A stretch of 64,000 nt of DNA from Phoenix dactylifera (Eukaryota; Streptophyta; Magnoliopsida; Arecales; Arecaceae): the NCBI RefSeq assembly GCF_009389715.1, contig NC_052393.1:2976001-3040000 (forward strand). The letters are read 5' to 3'. Shown piece by piece: positions 22,391 to 34,489 of the stretch. Under the pieces are notes generated by a model that saw only the letters and a program-made list of their open reading frames with translations, searched no databases and was not told the origin of the DNA. Position numbers and translations under genes: made by a program. The number at the start of each line of letters is the position of its first letter. Position 1 is the first letter of the stretch.

Positions 22391-22871
22391 GGGCTCGTTT
22401 GGTTCGCGGGAAGCATTTTCCTTCCTAGGAATATGATTCCTGGGAAACAAATTCCTAGGAAGAGGATGCCTAGGAAAGTACTTTTGGCATGTTTGGTTGA
22501 CCATGGGAAAGTGACAAATTTCCAAGGTGCTTATGTTTGGTTGGCCATCCACTTTCCTAGGAAAGTTATATATAATTCCTATTATGCCCTTAATAAAAAT
22601 TAGGTTTTTAATGCCTCTTTAATGCTTCTTTAATGCTGAAGGGACTTTTTGGGAAAAAGTAAAAATGGAGTGATTCCCGCCTCATGGGAAAGTAACTTTC
22701 CCATGTTTCTCATGGGAAAGACTTTCCCATGAAATGTGGGAATCACATTCCCATGGGAATACAACTTTCCCTTCTCTCTCCTTTGAAAACTCCAACCAAA
22801 CAAGAGGCATCTCATTACTTTCCCGTTGACCACACTTTCCCCCCTTCTTTTCCCGCGAACCAAACGAGCCC
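22391..22871 (-). mobile_element. MITE, Tourist/Harbinger-like, 481 bp (copy 2), nested in the copia LTR
   Basis: Same length and termini as the copy at 2555-3035 but inverted. It interrupts the 5' LTR of the copia fossil. The 3' LTR at 18160-18554 gives the uninserted state (GGATCCTTATCTTTAAGG). The MITE therefore arrived after the retrotransposon. The flanks (CCTTATG on the left, TAAGG on the right) show no clean TAA duplication, so the left junction has probably been altered. Confidence 0.9.
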
Positions 22872-23053
22872 TAAGGTTTATCTCTAATTAGTTTCCATCC
22901 ATCACAGAAACTATCAGATAAGATAAACTCTATATAACCTCTTTCTTGATTGGATTTAATTACCATTTAAATGAGTTTATCTTAATGTGGGATAAGCTTG
23001 ATCAAGTGGGTCACATTAAGTCTTCTAAAATTTGGAGACGTGCTAATAGGGAT

Positions 23054-26000
23054 TTGTAAGCATTGACTTAGATGAGGTGGTCTTGTAAGTTGGGTATTGG
23101 TGCCTCTCAAGTCTTTTAGCTATAAAGTTTGGTGCCGCTGTCTCTTGGAATCCTATGCTGACTGATTGAAAGGACTATTAAATGAGTGATCACGGCTCTT
23201 CATTTAATTAATTGAATATACACTAATTAAAATAAGGCCTAAAGTGACAAACTTTCAGGAGATTAATTTGTCCTTGTTCGAGGGTGGTGTCTAATTGTTT
23301 AGGCAAAATGGTAGCTTTTCATAGCATATGACATCAAAGGTGGGAGGGAGAAACAGTTGGCTTGAACTCAGTTACATGTTTTATGGAAATTTTTATCATG
23401 TTATTATTCAGCACAAATCATCTTAATGACTTGTGTTTTGGCCTTTTAGAATGATCTGCATTGATATAATCATGCCCTAGTACTCTATATTGGTATATGT
23501 TTTTGTATGCAGCTATTTTAGTGATCAGTGAGACAAACAAGAATAACAACTTCCTTTTTTTCTGGATTTTATTCCTCTAGGTGGCCACGAGCCATGGATT
23601 ATGCCCCCCAGAATGCCGACTAAATGAAGAAGAGCCTAGCATTAGATTAGTCAAATCTTTATATGTTTAATAATTAGCTCTTAAGACTCTATGTTCTTGG
23701 GAATAGTTGCATCATCAATTTCCAAGATACCGTTGTATCATTCCATGAAGGTGAGAGGTCACTTTGGTAACTTAGGACATGGTATGATCTTAATTAAGAA
23801 ATAAGGGGTGCTAATTAATTTGTTCCTTTTACCATGCAAATGAATTATCTCTGCATCATCAAAGTTTTATGAAATCCTGATAGTAAGGTCATTTCTTAGA
23901 TTTTTGTTAGGAGTGCAACACTAGACCTCTAGGTATAATTCAAATAGATTAATAGTTCAATGAGAATAAAATTTTTATCGAGTTCTTTCTGACTTACCAA
24001 AAGCTGCTATATTCTCAAACAATAGTAAATTCCCATGCAATATTGGGCCTGTTCTGAGCCGGCATTTTACTTTTAGTTCAAGAATTATTTCATGATATAA
24101 TTCCAACGTATGGTAGATATACAATATCTCATTGGACTGTGCAATTATCTGGCTCAGGAGGTGAGATCTAGTAGTTTTCAGTTTTAAGCCAAAGGTAACT
24201 ATATGCCGTGCTTAGTTCTTAGTAGAAATTTCAATTTCAATAATCTTGTTGTTAATTCTTGCTCGTATGCATGCATTGCAGTATTCTTCTCCCAGTAATC
24301 ACCATCAATTAAAGTATTACAGATGGCGCTGTTTTGCCATGTCTGAAGAGTCAAGAAGAATAACTAAATTTATGTCATTTTTTGAAAACTTATTGTGCAA
24401 CATAGTTATAAAATGCCCTGAGGGTACCAACTAGACAAGTTTTGGTAATGTCTTTTTCTTGATACAAGAGACTAGGGTCAGCTTTGATATTTACTTGAAC
24501 TTTCACCATTCACTGGAAAATTGGCAAAAGAAAAAAGAGATATAGTTAAGATTTTAGGAAAAAAACAAGATATCTTTTGGCAACAATCTTCCTCTTAAAC
24601 TTCTTTGCCCAATCAAGTATTTGAATGCTTTTTGAGAGAAAATAGCTATAGTCATCCAATTACATATATGTTCATTGGATTGAAAAAAAATTGCCTTGGA
24701 ATGCAAATTTGAATCTAATGAAAATATCTTAATTGAATGGATAATAAAAATGTCAATTTATTTCCCCCCTAACCAGCTGTCATACAAATATCAATTACAT
24801 ATTTCTCAAAACAATTGTTATACTAACAACCAATAAGAAAAGTTGCGGATCAGTCGATTGCTACTGTCTGTTGAGAAATATGGAAGGCGTGAAATACTCA
24901 AATTTTTTTAAAAAAATCAAGTTCTATCTATTATATTTTACAGAAAATTTTATTAATCTTTTTCAGCTTGAAGCATTTGTATTCAGAAAATTTCATAAGC
25001 ATTTGTTTGCCCCTCATCTCAAACCTAGAAATAACTTCGCAGTATTGGCGCTACACATTATATAGTTATACATCGAAGATATAGAGATTCTTTAAAATAC
25101 TTATGAAATTGTTAAGCTTGTTACAAAAGAAAAAAAAAAAAATTGTTATACCAACCATGGTGGCTTAAAAAGCCCTTGCAAGACATTCTTTTGGGCCAAC
25201 AGAAGCCACTGGCTCCAAGCTGTTAATGAGCCGGCGAGCCAGAAATTTGTGTCCCTCTCGTAACCCCACATGGGTACATGTGCAGGGCCACATCCCCCTT
25301 ATTCAAATCAACCGACCAACCCAATAAAAAACGTTGCCATCTCCCCACAGCGTACGTTTATATTACAAGGAACGGCAGCAACAACGATAAACAAAGGACG
25401 TGGGCGGTGGTTTTGTGACGGGAGTGCGTCCAACTGCTTGAGGAAATGCGAGGGTTTCTCGCAGTGGATATTTCCGGGTCGGTCGCGGCTCGGCCGAGCA
25501 TTTGGCCGGATATCCATGTCGTCCTGTCGCGAGGCTCGATCCATTGTATTTTTCCATGGGTTGCAATTTGGATTTCTGGAAGCGGTGTTGCAAATCAGAT
25601 CCATTCTTGAGTCGAGGCTCCAGTTCGTTGAGTGGGTTTATCTTGGGCAGGTGTTGGACTTTGGACCAAACTGCAACATTTTTATTTTATTTGGTGCAAA
25701 GTTTTTATTTTTCGTAAAATGGTGTCAAATAGTGTTTCGGCAATGCATTGAAAATCTCTATTTACTTTTTTTTCCCGTTCACCCTAATGCAGATAAAGAA
25801 CCTCCTATGAATCCTAGAATAAGAGATGGTAATTGGATCGAGTCGGATGCGGATCGGATCAAAAATTCATCAATCCGAACCTAACTTATTTATTAAAATA
25901 GGTAATCCGATCCGACCCATATAACTCATTTATTAAACAGGTCAAGTCAAGTTAAATGGGTTAAATGGATTTAAATAGGTTAAACATGTTAAGCGGGTTG

Positions 26001-27448
26001 GATTCAATAGATCAGAAACAGGTTAAATAAGGTTTCAAATAGATTAAACAGATTTTAAACACGCAATATGGTTCAAGTAATGATCTGACCCAATTATTAA
26101 ACTGGTCAAATAGCTATTCAATAAAATTCTCTTACCTCTGTTCCTTGATGTTAACCCCACTTTGCGAGGCTAGCTATCAATTTCTCACCAGATCTATTCG
26201 CTATAATGTCAGCTTAATTGTCTGGCACCTTTGTTCTTTCCTGATAGGTTTATAGCTGATTGTAAGCTGTTAGCATCTGAGGTAAGTATTTCCTTTGGGT
26301 GATATAATTTGTAGCATGGCTTGATGGCAATATACTTCATTATGGTCTCTCTTCCTCTCTAAAAAAGATAAGATCAAAGTGATTAAAAACCAATTCACTT
26401 TTTGAATGTGCAATGACTAATTGTTTGATGATGTGATTAGAAAGTAAACAGCAAGAGCAAGCCAATCAATAAGCTCATTATTACCACATTCACTGAAACA
26501 AGAGCGCGCGGGTGCACACACACTCATATATATTGACGTGAGATTTGTCAAAGTTTATGAGTAAGCTCCACTGCATGTTAAACTAGATGTAAACATACAA
26601 TAAAATGCCATTTGGGAGCTGGATTTAGATGCCAGCCAACCCGTGGACTAGTGCATGAAATTTTATATAGTGCAATCATATTTTTGCTTTAGATTTGTTG
26701 TTCCTCTGCTTTTATTTTAGTAACTTCATGTTTTGTTGCATTGATGGAAATATTTAGATTTTTTTTAATTCAATAAACTGAAGTTCTGATGTTAAAGGTG
26801 GATGAACTTCAAGTCCGAAAGGAATGGTGATGTAGATGAAGACATAACAGTTGCAGAGTATAAACTACAATATTTTGACATGGGGGGGATATTCAATACT
26901 GCTTAAGGCGCTTTAAAAGAAAGAGAACAGCGAAGATTTAGGTGGATGTACTGAAAATGAATTTGAAGAACAAATTCGTGTTAAGTGATCTAATATGAGA
27001 AAGTTTTGATGTATATGTTTATTTACATGGAAGGGATTTTTTTTTTTTTTGAGTCACCCTTGGTTTCCAGAGGGCATCTCCTTCTTTGGAAACAATCAAT
27101 ATTTTGGCGTCCCCTACAACGGAAAAAAGGTTCAAGTCAATGAACTATGTTTATTCTATTCAAATGATTACCATAATTTGGAAAAAGAGTAACTACTGTA
27201 AAATGGCCTATGAGAGGCTAATGGTTCAGTCAATTTAGCAGAAACACTAGAATAAAAATAAACAGAAAAACATAAGAGGATAGTAACGATGCGAAGGAAA
27301 GGAATCATATTAGTTTGAATGTTCACATTCTCCATGTCAGATAACTATAGAAATGAAGAATGAGCAGCTGATCACCATTTCCCACAATGAAAAAACCCAA
27401 GAAAAAAGACATTAACACCTGCAATGCCACAGTGGATTAACCGATGGC
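23054..27448. other. Intergenic region, no gene recognised
   Basis: Mostly AT-rich DNA with scattered short frames. A moderately GC-rich patch at about 25260-25640 has open frames on both strands but no recognisable protein. A stretch at about 25840-26110 has repeated GATCCGA/GGTTAAA-type words common in plant intergenic DNA. Nothing firmer can be said. Confidence 0.55.
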
Positions 27449-27809
27449 AGTGTCTCACTTACTCTAGTTTCATTCAGAAAAAAGAAGAAGAAGAAGAAGA
27501 AGAGGAGGAGGAGATCTTATAGCTGAACAGAGAGCGGTTGTATTTCATTTACCCACACAATGAAAATAATTTAGAAAACAAGTAAAATGAAAGAATGAAG
27601 GGATTATTATTCAGCAAGCAACCAGACAGAAAGAATTACATGGACATGATGAGAGGGAAGCAACGTATATCAATTGGTACGCTTCCACTCTTATCAACAT
27701 TTAACACTCATGAAGAATGACAAGCTACCAAACATACTCTCGAATTAAACGAACAGAAAATCAAAACAGGACACAGAAAGATGCAAACAACTTCAGAGGC
27801 TCAAGTAAA

Positions 27810-28421
27810 TCAACCCATGGCGGCAGCTGAAACAAGCTTGTCAATGGTTAGAGCATCAGTCTTGAAGGACTTCGCCAACAAATCTTTGTCAATGCCGCTG
27901 CCAAACAAAGCCTTCGGGAGAGAGACTGTGCCGGCATTAGCACTGCCGAAAGCCGACAAGGCAACGGCTGGGTATCTGGAGTCCTTGTTAACTTGGAAGT
28001 GCACCAGGCCCTTAGGGAACACAAACAAGTCACCAGTCCGCAGCACCTGAGTGAAGAGCGTGTTGTTGGAGTCCACAAGCCCGACCTCGAGCCATCCTTG
28101 CACGACGAGGAGAAGCTCCGCCGAGCGAGGGTGGGTGTGGGGTGCATTGATGCCTCCAGGTGCAAACTGTAGCGCGGCATACGAGACGCTCTGCCCCATG
28201 AGTGCTGGGAACTCTCCCTGGCTCGCCTTGGTCACCTTAAATGGTGCATCTCTGGGAGCACCCCGCAAGGCCTGCTTGAGCCCTTTGAAGGTGAAGAAGT
28301 CGGCATCTGGAGTGACTCCATCCGGCACTATGAAATCTGATGTGATGTCAGGGTCTGCAGCGTGTGTGCCGAGGAGGGTTGCAAGAACCATGGCAAGAGC
28401 TACCCATGCATTGGAAGCCAT
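27810..28421 (-). CDS. Germin-like protein 1 of a four-gene tandem array (unit A)
   Basis: Intronless, 203 aa. A signal peptide (MASNAWVALAMVLATLLGTHA, probable cut before ADPD) indicates secretion to the apoplast. A single cupin domain follows. Box 1 (PGGINAPHTHPRSAELLLVVQG) supplies the His, His and Glu ligands. Box 2 (GDLFVFPKGLVHFQVN) supplies the last His of the manganese site. NNT in DSNNTLF is a possible N-glycosylation site. Germins are typically hexameric cell-wall Mn proteins with oxalate oxidase or superoxide dismutase activity; which, if any, applies here cannot be seen. Unlike typical germins the mature chain has no cysteine. It resembles the rice GLP9-type group from memory. Distinguishing residues are KALFG and KDLLAK, where the other copies have KTLFG and KDVLAK. 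A TATATATA box lies 69 nt upstream. Confidence 0.93.
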   Translation of the reverse strand: MASNAWVALAMVLATLLGTHAADPDITSDFIVPDGVTPDADFFTFKGLKQALRGAPRDAPFKVTKASQGEFPALMGQSVSYAALQFAPGGINAPHTHPRSAELLLVVQGWLEVGLVDSNNTLFTQVLRTGDLFVFPKGLVHFQVNKDSRYPAVALSAFGSANAGTVSLPKALFGSGIDKDLLAKSFKTDALTIDKLVSAAAMG

Positions 28422-28489
28422 ATTTTTTGGAGAGGTTGCTGGGAGAATGGTGCTTTGTTTGGTTGGAGAAGGCGTTTACATGCAAGGGG

Positions 28490-28497
28490 TATATATA
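28490..28497 (-). promoter_or_regulatory. TATA box of germin-like gene A
   Basis: TATATATA on the minus strand, 69 nt upstream of the ATG, within a block conserved in all four units. Confidence 0.65.
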
Positions 28498-29278
28498 GGT
28501 ATGCAGGAGTACCTTAAGGGAGAATTGTTCAAGAGCTTGGACCTGGCATATCCTCGTCCGATACAAGGGTTGCATGCCGGCCTAGAGGCAGTGCTTATTA
28601 TTGCCTTATTTTAGTACGCGGCGCCATAGCTTACAGCCAAGCATTTTTGTGCTGTTCTGAATTGCCTTGTCGTTGTTGTCTGATCCGGAAGTAGTCCTTT
28701 TAGAGGGCCTCCGTAAGTTACAGTTTATATTGGTTGGTCCTGGTCAAAGTAATGCAACTCAGGTGAAATGCTTGGTGATTTACCAATCAACCATGCTCTG
28801 GTTGTGGATACGAAACTTTTTCTACTGTTGAACATGTATGAGTGGCGATCTTTGGTCTATATATCAGCTAATCTTCTGTTCGATATAATAGCTGTTGCTT
28901 GATTTTATGTTACAAAATTTCCCCGTACATAGGCAAGTCTGTTGATTGCAAGGTTATTAGTTGAGATTCTCTAGCTCTAAAGATAGCTAAGTTTATTTTT
29001 TTGTTTTTATATGGATGGCTCCATAATGAAGCTACTTAAACCTGCAGGTTAGAAGCTGATAAAATTTAATTCTGTGGTTGGACAAGCATGTCTGGTTGGA
29101 GGGCTTGATGCGGTCAGTCAAAGATTCAGACCGGCCGATCAACAGAAGGGTCCATTAGCAAAATGTTTTGTCTTGGATGTTCAACACGGTTTCAGAGACA
29201 GCCCATAATGAGGTGCGCCGGAGATGCCATCTGGTTCATTCTATAGTTGGTCCACAATCAGGTGTGTTTTTGCAATGC

Positions 29279-30400
29279 ATCATCTACTATAGTTGAAGAA
29301 TTTTATATCCTAAAGGTTGTTGATTCTATTGCTAGGTCATTGAAGATTTTCTATTATAATTCGACTGCAGTTTTCTTTTCTAAAAATAACAAAAGTGAAA
29401 GCCGAAGTAAGCATATAGACATAAAATATTTGGTTGCCAGAAAAAATGTTACAAAGAAAGAAGTGGTTAATGAGCACATAAATACTGAGTTAATGATCGT
29501 TGATCCTATGACTAAAGGTTTGCTGGTAAAGTTGTTCAGGGATAATGTATGTCATATGAGACTTGTTGGCTCATTTTGAGTTATTGCTTTTGAGTCTCTA
29601 GCTATTATGTATGTTTAGAAACATATTTGGTTAATTAGTAGCATGATGCCCATTGGGCACATTAAGTAATTTTGTCATTTACAAGATCAAGATTCATTTA
29701 GATCAACAAAGTCGGACTCTGAATGATTTATAAAAATATCATTCATGAAGTATCAGGAGGTACTCAATTAGAAAGTATTATACTTTTTTAATACATGGAA
29801 GGAAGTGCTTGCCTAGAGAACATGACCGCCATGATTCGTGCATAGAGAATTTTTATTTGGGTAACAGTTACATAACTAGCTGATAAGTTGAGTGACAATA
29901 AAGTGATTATGGTCATACTATTGTATTAACTGTCACTTCTGAGAATTGCCTGACTACGACATGTGAGCCAAGTGGGAGAATGTTGGGCACATTTTTGTAT
30001 GGCCTATATCATTAAGTTGTTAACTACCCACTAAATGTAGTTATGTAGATAACTACCTACTAAATGTCGTTATGTAAGTAACTACACACAGTAGTTTCCT
30101 TGATGGAAGAAAACTTTCGAGGTTTTGCTTATCTGATAAGGGTCCCTAGCCTAGCTTATTGATATCGATTTTATGGCTTTTAAGGAGGCATAGGTTAGAA
30201 GACTCCTTTAAGTCTCTTGTGGATTAGAAGACTCCTTCTTCAAGTCTCTTATGGGTAGACTCTAATCAAACACTTAAACAATTATGGCTGGAGGTATGTC
30301 TCATGAATATCATCGTTTGGTTAAGATAGTTTCTAACAAGATCAAGCGACAGAAAACAGTAGGCAAAACTGAAGGACCCGAGCTGGGTCCTCAGATAATG
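29279..30400 (+). mobile_element. 3' remnant of a Ty1/copia element (fossil)
   Basis: Plus-strand translation at about 29300-29570 contains KVVDSIARSLKIFYYNST, KNNKSESRSKHIDIKYLV and LMIVDPMTKGL, the C-terminal RNase H region of copia polyproteins. A purine tract (AAGTGGGAGAA) at 29970-29980 is followed by TGTTGGGCAC, the likely start of the 3' LTR at 29981. The LTR's right end is not clear (roughly 30330-30400). Only the 3' part of the element is present, so it is a fossil. Its left edge coincides with the end of unit A homology at 29278. Confidence 0.75.
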
Positions 30401-31279
30401 ATGTTCCATTCCGGATTAGAGTTGATCATGGATCGGGCTTGGGCATGAAAAATATCAAATTTTAAATAGGCTTAGCCCAAAGCCAGGCTACCATAAATAT
30501 AGTTTATGGCCCGGGGCTTGTTCTGTTATCAGCTCTACAGTCTAGATAACATTGTCAATTTCTTTTTTAGCTTTTCTTTTTTTTTTTTTTGGCGCCTTGA
30601 CGTGACTCAAAGAGATGTCATCCATAAAGAAATAGAAGAAGAGGTGTTCAAGAAAATCCTACCTTTTCCTCTCTCCATAAGCGTTAGCAAATAATTGCTA
30701 CCAAAGTATCCGAAAGTCTCCTATAATTGGTCATGTTCCTCATCAATGATGTAGCGTCGAAATTTTTACTTTCTATGTCTACAGTAGATCCAGTTTTTTG
30801 CGTTGTCCTCTTCTTATTTTTGTTAATTTTCTTTGGAAAGATACAGTATCATGGTATTCATATAGCTGAAAGTATGATGTACAATTTGTGAAATTAGCTG
30901 AAAAAAGAGTCCAAAGCAGTGGGCGACGTTTATCCTCTTTACTTGGAAATATGTGTAAAATACACTCTCGATTCACATTGGAACAATAGCATGGAAATGG
31001 CAAAAAAAAAAAAAAAAAACATGTCAAGAAATAAAATTTTGTATCTTATTTCTTTTTCTTGATGAAATTTGTGGTGGTTTCCCACCATTCCGCTCAAGAG
31101 CAAGACAGACTGGAAAATTAAAAAAGAAAAAAAGAATAAAGGGAATATATTTCACCGCCAGAGACAGGCAACACTATAATTAAAGAACGGGCTAGTAATC
31201 AACATTACTCCAAACAACAAGAAGCCAAAGACGGAAATCACACGGGCAGCAGCAACTCGAGATGCTCTGCTGAATTACG
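30401..31279. other. Intergenic stretch, nothing recognised
   Basis: AT-rich DNA with poly-T and poly-A runs between the copia remnant and unit B. The 3' flank shared by units A, C and D is missing here. Confidence 0.55.
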
Positions 31280-31283
31280 TAAA

Positions 31284-31895
31284 TCAACCCATGGTGGCAG
31301 CTGAAACAAGCTTGTCAATGGTTTGAGCATCAGTCTTGAAGGACTTCGCCAACACATCTTTGTCAATGCCGCTGCCAAACAAAGTCTTCGGAAGAGAGAC
31401 TGTGCCGGCATTAGCACTGCCGAATGCCGACAAGGCAACAGCTGGGTATCTGGGGTCTTTGTTCGCTTGGAAGTGCACCAGGCCCTTGGGGAACACAAAC
31501 AGGTCGCCAGTCCGCAGCACCTGAGTGAAGAGCGTGTTGTTGGAGTCTACAAGCCCGACCTCGAGCCATCCTTGCACGACGAGGAGAAGCTCCGCCGAGC
31601 GAGGGTGGGTGTGGGGTGCATTGACGCCCCCAGGTGCAAACTGTAGCGCAGCATACGAGACGCTCTGCCCCATGAGTGCAGGGAACTCTCCCTGGCTCGC
31701 CTTGGTCACCTTAAATGGTGCATCTCTGGGAGCACCCCGCAAGGCCTGCTTGAGCCCTTTGAAGGTGAAGAAGTCGGCATCTGGAGCGACTCCATCCGGC
31801 ACAATGAAATCTGATGTGATGTCAGGGTCTGCAGCGTGTGTGCCGAGGAGGGTTGCAAGAACTATGGCAAGAGCTACCCATGCATTTGAAGCCAT
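31284..31895 (-). CDS. Germin-like protein 2 of the array (unit B)
   Basis: Intronless, 203 aa, over 95% identical to the unit A protein, with all manganese ligands (HTH, E in box 1; H in box 2) and the signal peptide intact. Replacements include V-A-P-D at the start of the mature chain, GGVNAP in box 1, FQANKDPRYP after box 2, and DAQTIDKL / AATMG near the end. The patch after box 2 (NKDPRYP, with GGGTCTTTGTTCG-type DNA) is shared with copy 4 rather than with copies 1 and 3. Its TATA region reads TACATATA, weaker than the TATATATA of copies 1 and 3. The 3' flank differs from the other copies, so it probably has its own polyadenylation region. Confidence 0.93.
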   Translation of the reverse strand: MASNAWVALAIVLATLLGTHAADPDITSDFIVPDGVAPDADFFTFKGLKQALRGAPRDAPFKVTKASQGEFPALMGQSVSYAALQFAPGGVNAPHTHPRSAELLLVVQGWLEVGLVDSNNTLFTQVLRTGDLFVFPKGLVHFQANKDPRYPAVALSAFGSANAGTVSLPKTLFGSGIDKDVLAKSFKTDAQTIDKLVSAATMG

Positions 31896-31959
31896 ATTTT
31901 TTGGAGAGGTTGCTAGGAGAATGGTGCTTTGTTTGGTTGGAGAAGGCGTTTACATGGGG

Positions 31960-31967
31960 TATATGTA
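31960..31967 (-). promoter_or_regulatory. Altered TATA region of germin-like gene B
   Basis: The position that is TATATATA in copies 1 and 3 reads TACATATA here on the minus strand. Confidence 0.45.
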
Positions 31968-32423
31968 GGTATGCAGGAGTACCTTAAGGGAGACTTGTTC
32001 AAGAGCTTGGACCTGGCATTTACGCGTCCGATACAAGAGTTGCATGCCGGCCTAGAGGCAGTGCTTGTTATTGCGTTATTTTAGTGCACGGCGCTATAGC
32101 TTACAGCCAAGCATTTCTGTGCTATTCTGAATATTGTAGTATTCTGAATTGCCTTGTCGTTGTTGTTTGATCCGGAAGTAGTCCTTTTAGAGGGCCTCCA
32201 TAAGTTACAGTTTATATTGGTTGGTCCTGGTCAAAGTAATGCAACTCAGGTGAAATGCTTGGTGATTTACCAATCAACCATGTTCTGGTTGTGGATACGA
32301 AACTTTTTCTACTGTTGAACATGTATGAGTGGCGATCTTCGGTGTATATACTAGCTAATCTTCTGTTCGATCAACAGAAGGGTCCATAAGCAAAATGTTT
32401 AACCTTGGATGTTCGACACGGTT

Positions 32424-32696
32424 TCAGGATGAAGTCCACAATGAAGTGTGCTGATAGCGTGGAAATATTTCCGAGACCAATGCTAGAGGATGGAAAAAAT
32501 TATCCTCCAGAATTTCGTCCACAGCATCTTTATTGTGGCCAAGCAATAGAGCGACGCAGTTCAGGTATGAGCGGGCTAAATTATTTCCTTCCACTACTTT
32601 TGTGTGAGATTTCTTTACCTTCAATTGCACCTTTTCGAAGTCGGCAGATATAGCCGCAGACTCTCTTCCCTCTAACGGCAGCATATTCTCGACCAC
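32424..32696 (-). pseudogene. Unidentified conserved-looking gene fragment in unit B
   Basis: The minus strand has a 90-codon open frame containing SADFEKVQLKVKKSHTKVVE, NNLARSYLNCVALLLGHN and DAVDEILEDNFFHPLALVSE. This reads like ordinary globular or helical protein, not like a shadow frame. A related, shorter version lies in unit C (37430-37560). I do not recognise the family, and no start, promoter or further exons are evident, so it is treated as a captured gene fragment. The plus strand of the same DNA also has an 82-codon frame, which may be the real one or a shadow. Confidence 0.3.
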
Positions 32697-32759
32697 CTCT
32701 GTTCTATCCTTGTAGCTGATTCCAAGATGTGAACCTCGTAGGTATCATATAAATTTTGT

Positions 32760-34480
32760 AATGTTGCACGATATTATCTGTATTAGTTTTTGCGAGTTCA
32801 TTTGCCGTGGCAGCTTCTTCCCTTGCTTTGTATTTAAATATTTATAGAAGAAAAAAAAACAAATGAGAGAGAGAGAGAGAGAAAAAGAATTATTTTAATG
32901 TTTAATCACATTCGATATATCTCAAGAGTTATATATACTCGTATATAGACTCTATATTAAAAAGATAATATAAACTGATATAAAATCATGCTAACAAAGA
33001 AAAATGTTACTCGTTGATATAAGTTTTTATGTGATCTGTAAAATTACCCTGACAAGATTATGCTAACAAACTGACTAATACAAGATCATGCTAACAACAT
33101 ATTATAGGCTGATATAGGTTGTTATATCATCTCTAAAATTACGTTAATATCCTCCTTCAAACTCAAGATGGTACTATAGGTGCCAACTTGAGTTTGGAAA
33201 CTAGATCATGAATGTACCCAGAAACTGATCTACTAGATCGAGAGTTGAAGTAGTAGCTTAGAAGCTGGCGTATGTAACTGATGCGGTGGATTAATTGGTC
33301 TACTGACATGATTGACTAACATAGCAAATTGATATGTCTATCATTGTGTCTGACTGACGTGACAGACTTACGTGTCTGCCGATGTAGCTGATTGACTTGT
33401 TTAATGATGTAATAATAAGAAGACACATAGAAGATGACAGTTATAGTGAGGATAGAGCTCAGAGAGAAGGCAACTGAAGATTGACGATTCTTGTAGATGG
33501 ACGCATCATGGAAGAGGAGTAAGAGACCTCGAATTAGATGGTGAAGAAGCCGAAGATAGTAAATAAAATTGAAGATAGAAAGAAAGGGGCCATGGGATGA
33601 TGAGGAGAGACGACCGAAGATGCAAAGTTGAGGAGAAAAGCGGTGGTCAGCAGCTATGGATCAATTAGAAAACAAAGGATCTTCAGATATTAATGTACTA
33701 AAAATAGAGGATATGCAGGTCTACTAATATAATCTTCAAATGTTGATTTACTTGAAAATAGAGGATTTGTAGGAAAATAGAAAATTTGCAGATCCACCGA
33801 AAAATATAGGATCTTCGGATGTTGATTCACCTAGAAATAGAGAATGATAGATCAACAATGAAGGTCTTTAAAGCTTCTAGATATAGAATGATGGCCACAA
33901 CAAAGACGAAAGATGGTAGCAGTAGATTAGGTCATCGCGGGCTTCGATATAGTATTAAAATATTTGCAAACAAAAAAAAAAAACAAAAGAAAAAAGAGAG
34001 AGAAAAAAGAATTTATTTCACTATTCAATCACATTCGGTACATTTTAGAGGTTACATATACTCGAATATAGACTCTATACAGGAAAAGTAATATAAGCGA
34101 ATATAGAATCATGATAACAAAAAAAAAATATTACGTGCCGATATAAGTTAGTATGTGATCTTTAAAACCGCTCTAATAAAATCATGCTAACAAAAGAAAA
34201 TAATACTCATCTAACAAATAAAAATATAATAGGCCGATACAAATCGTTACGTCATTCCTAAAATTATGCTAATACTTTATTTAATTTTGAGCGAAGTGAT
34301 TGAGGGCCAACTGAGTTTTAGAAACTAAACAAGAAGCTTAAGTCAGTCGATAAGCTCATTTACAATCCGGATGTGCTATGGTGCTCTTTTAACATTTTTT
34401 GTGAAAAAATCGGAAAGATTCTAGGCTTCTAGCCATCCATCGGATAAGAATAGTGAGGACAATTTTCTCTCACCAAGTAA
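32760..34480. other. Intergenic stretch, no gene seen
   Basis: AT-rich, with a short (GA)n run at about 32864-32882. Two related blocks (about 32890-33150 and 34010-34270) share words such as ATACTCGTATATAGACTCTATA / ATACTCGAATATAGACTCTATA and GATCATGCTAACAA, so they are probably diverged copies of one repeat. Confidence 0.5.
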
Positions 34481-34489
34481 AGGAATCGG

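Larger units (their letters stand above)
18160..23048 (-). mobile_element. Ty1/copia LTR retrotransposon fossil, minus strand
   Basis: The element is bounded by LTRs at 18160-18554 (3' LTR) and about 22171-23048 (5' LTR, which carries a nested 481 bp MITE). It is flanked by the 5 bp direct repeat GGGAT at 18155-18159 and 23049-23053. A primer-binding site matching initiator-Met tRNA (TGGTATTAGAGCCA, read on the minus strand) lies at 22155-22168. A purine tract (AAGTGGGAGAA) abuts the 3' LTR. Reading the minus strand, remnants appear in copia order: gag zinc-knuckle area near 21980, integrase 20830-21640, reverse transcriptase 19980-20530, and RNase H down to 19383. The internal order integrase before RT defines Ty1/copia. 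Coding capacity is broken in several places and the LTRs have visibly diverged, so this is an old, inactive copy. Confidence 0.9.
27449..29278 (-). repeat. Germin-like duplication unit A
   Basis: Unit A holds the 3' flank, the germin-like gene at 27810-28421 and about 850 bp of upstream flank. It carries both upstream blocks seen separately in the other units: one around 28800-28880 and one around 29030-29270. It therefore looks closest to the ancestral arrangement. Homology with unit D stops at 29278, where a copia remnant begins. Confidence 0.8.
31280..32700 (-). repeat. Germin-like duplication unit B
   Basis: Homology to the other units starts almost at the stop codon (31280), so the shared 3' flank is absent. 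The upstream flank matches unit C. Both lack the 29030-29130 type block of unit A and both continue into an unidentified fragment (32420-32650). Confidence 0.8.

Noticed and set aside
25270-25884. 204-codon plus-strand frame
   Set aside because: No motif, no codon pattern or homologue I recognise, overlapped by frames on the other strand; composition explains it.
27848-28614. Frames overlapping the germin-like genes on both strands (repeated in all four units)
   Set aside because: They recur only because the underlying genes are duplicated; Ser/Arg/Leu-rich shadows of the cupin frame.
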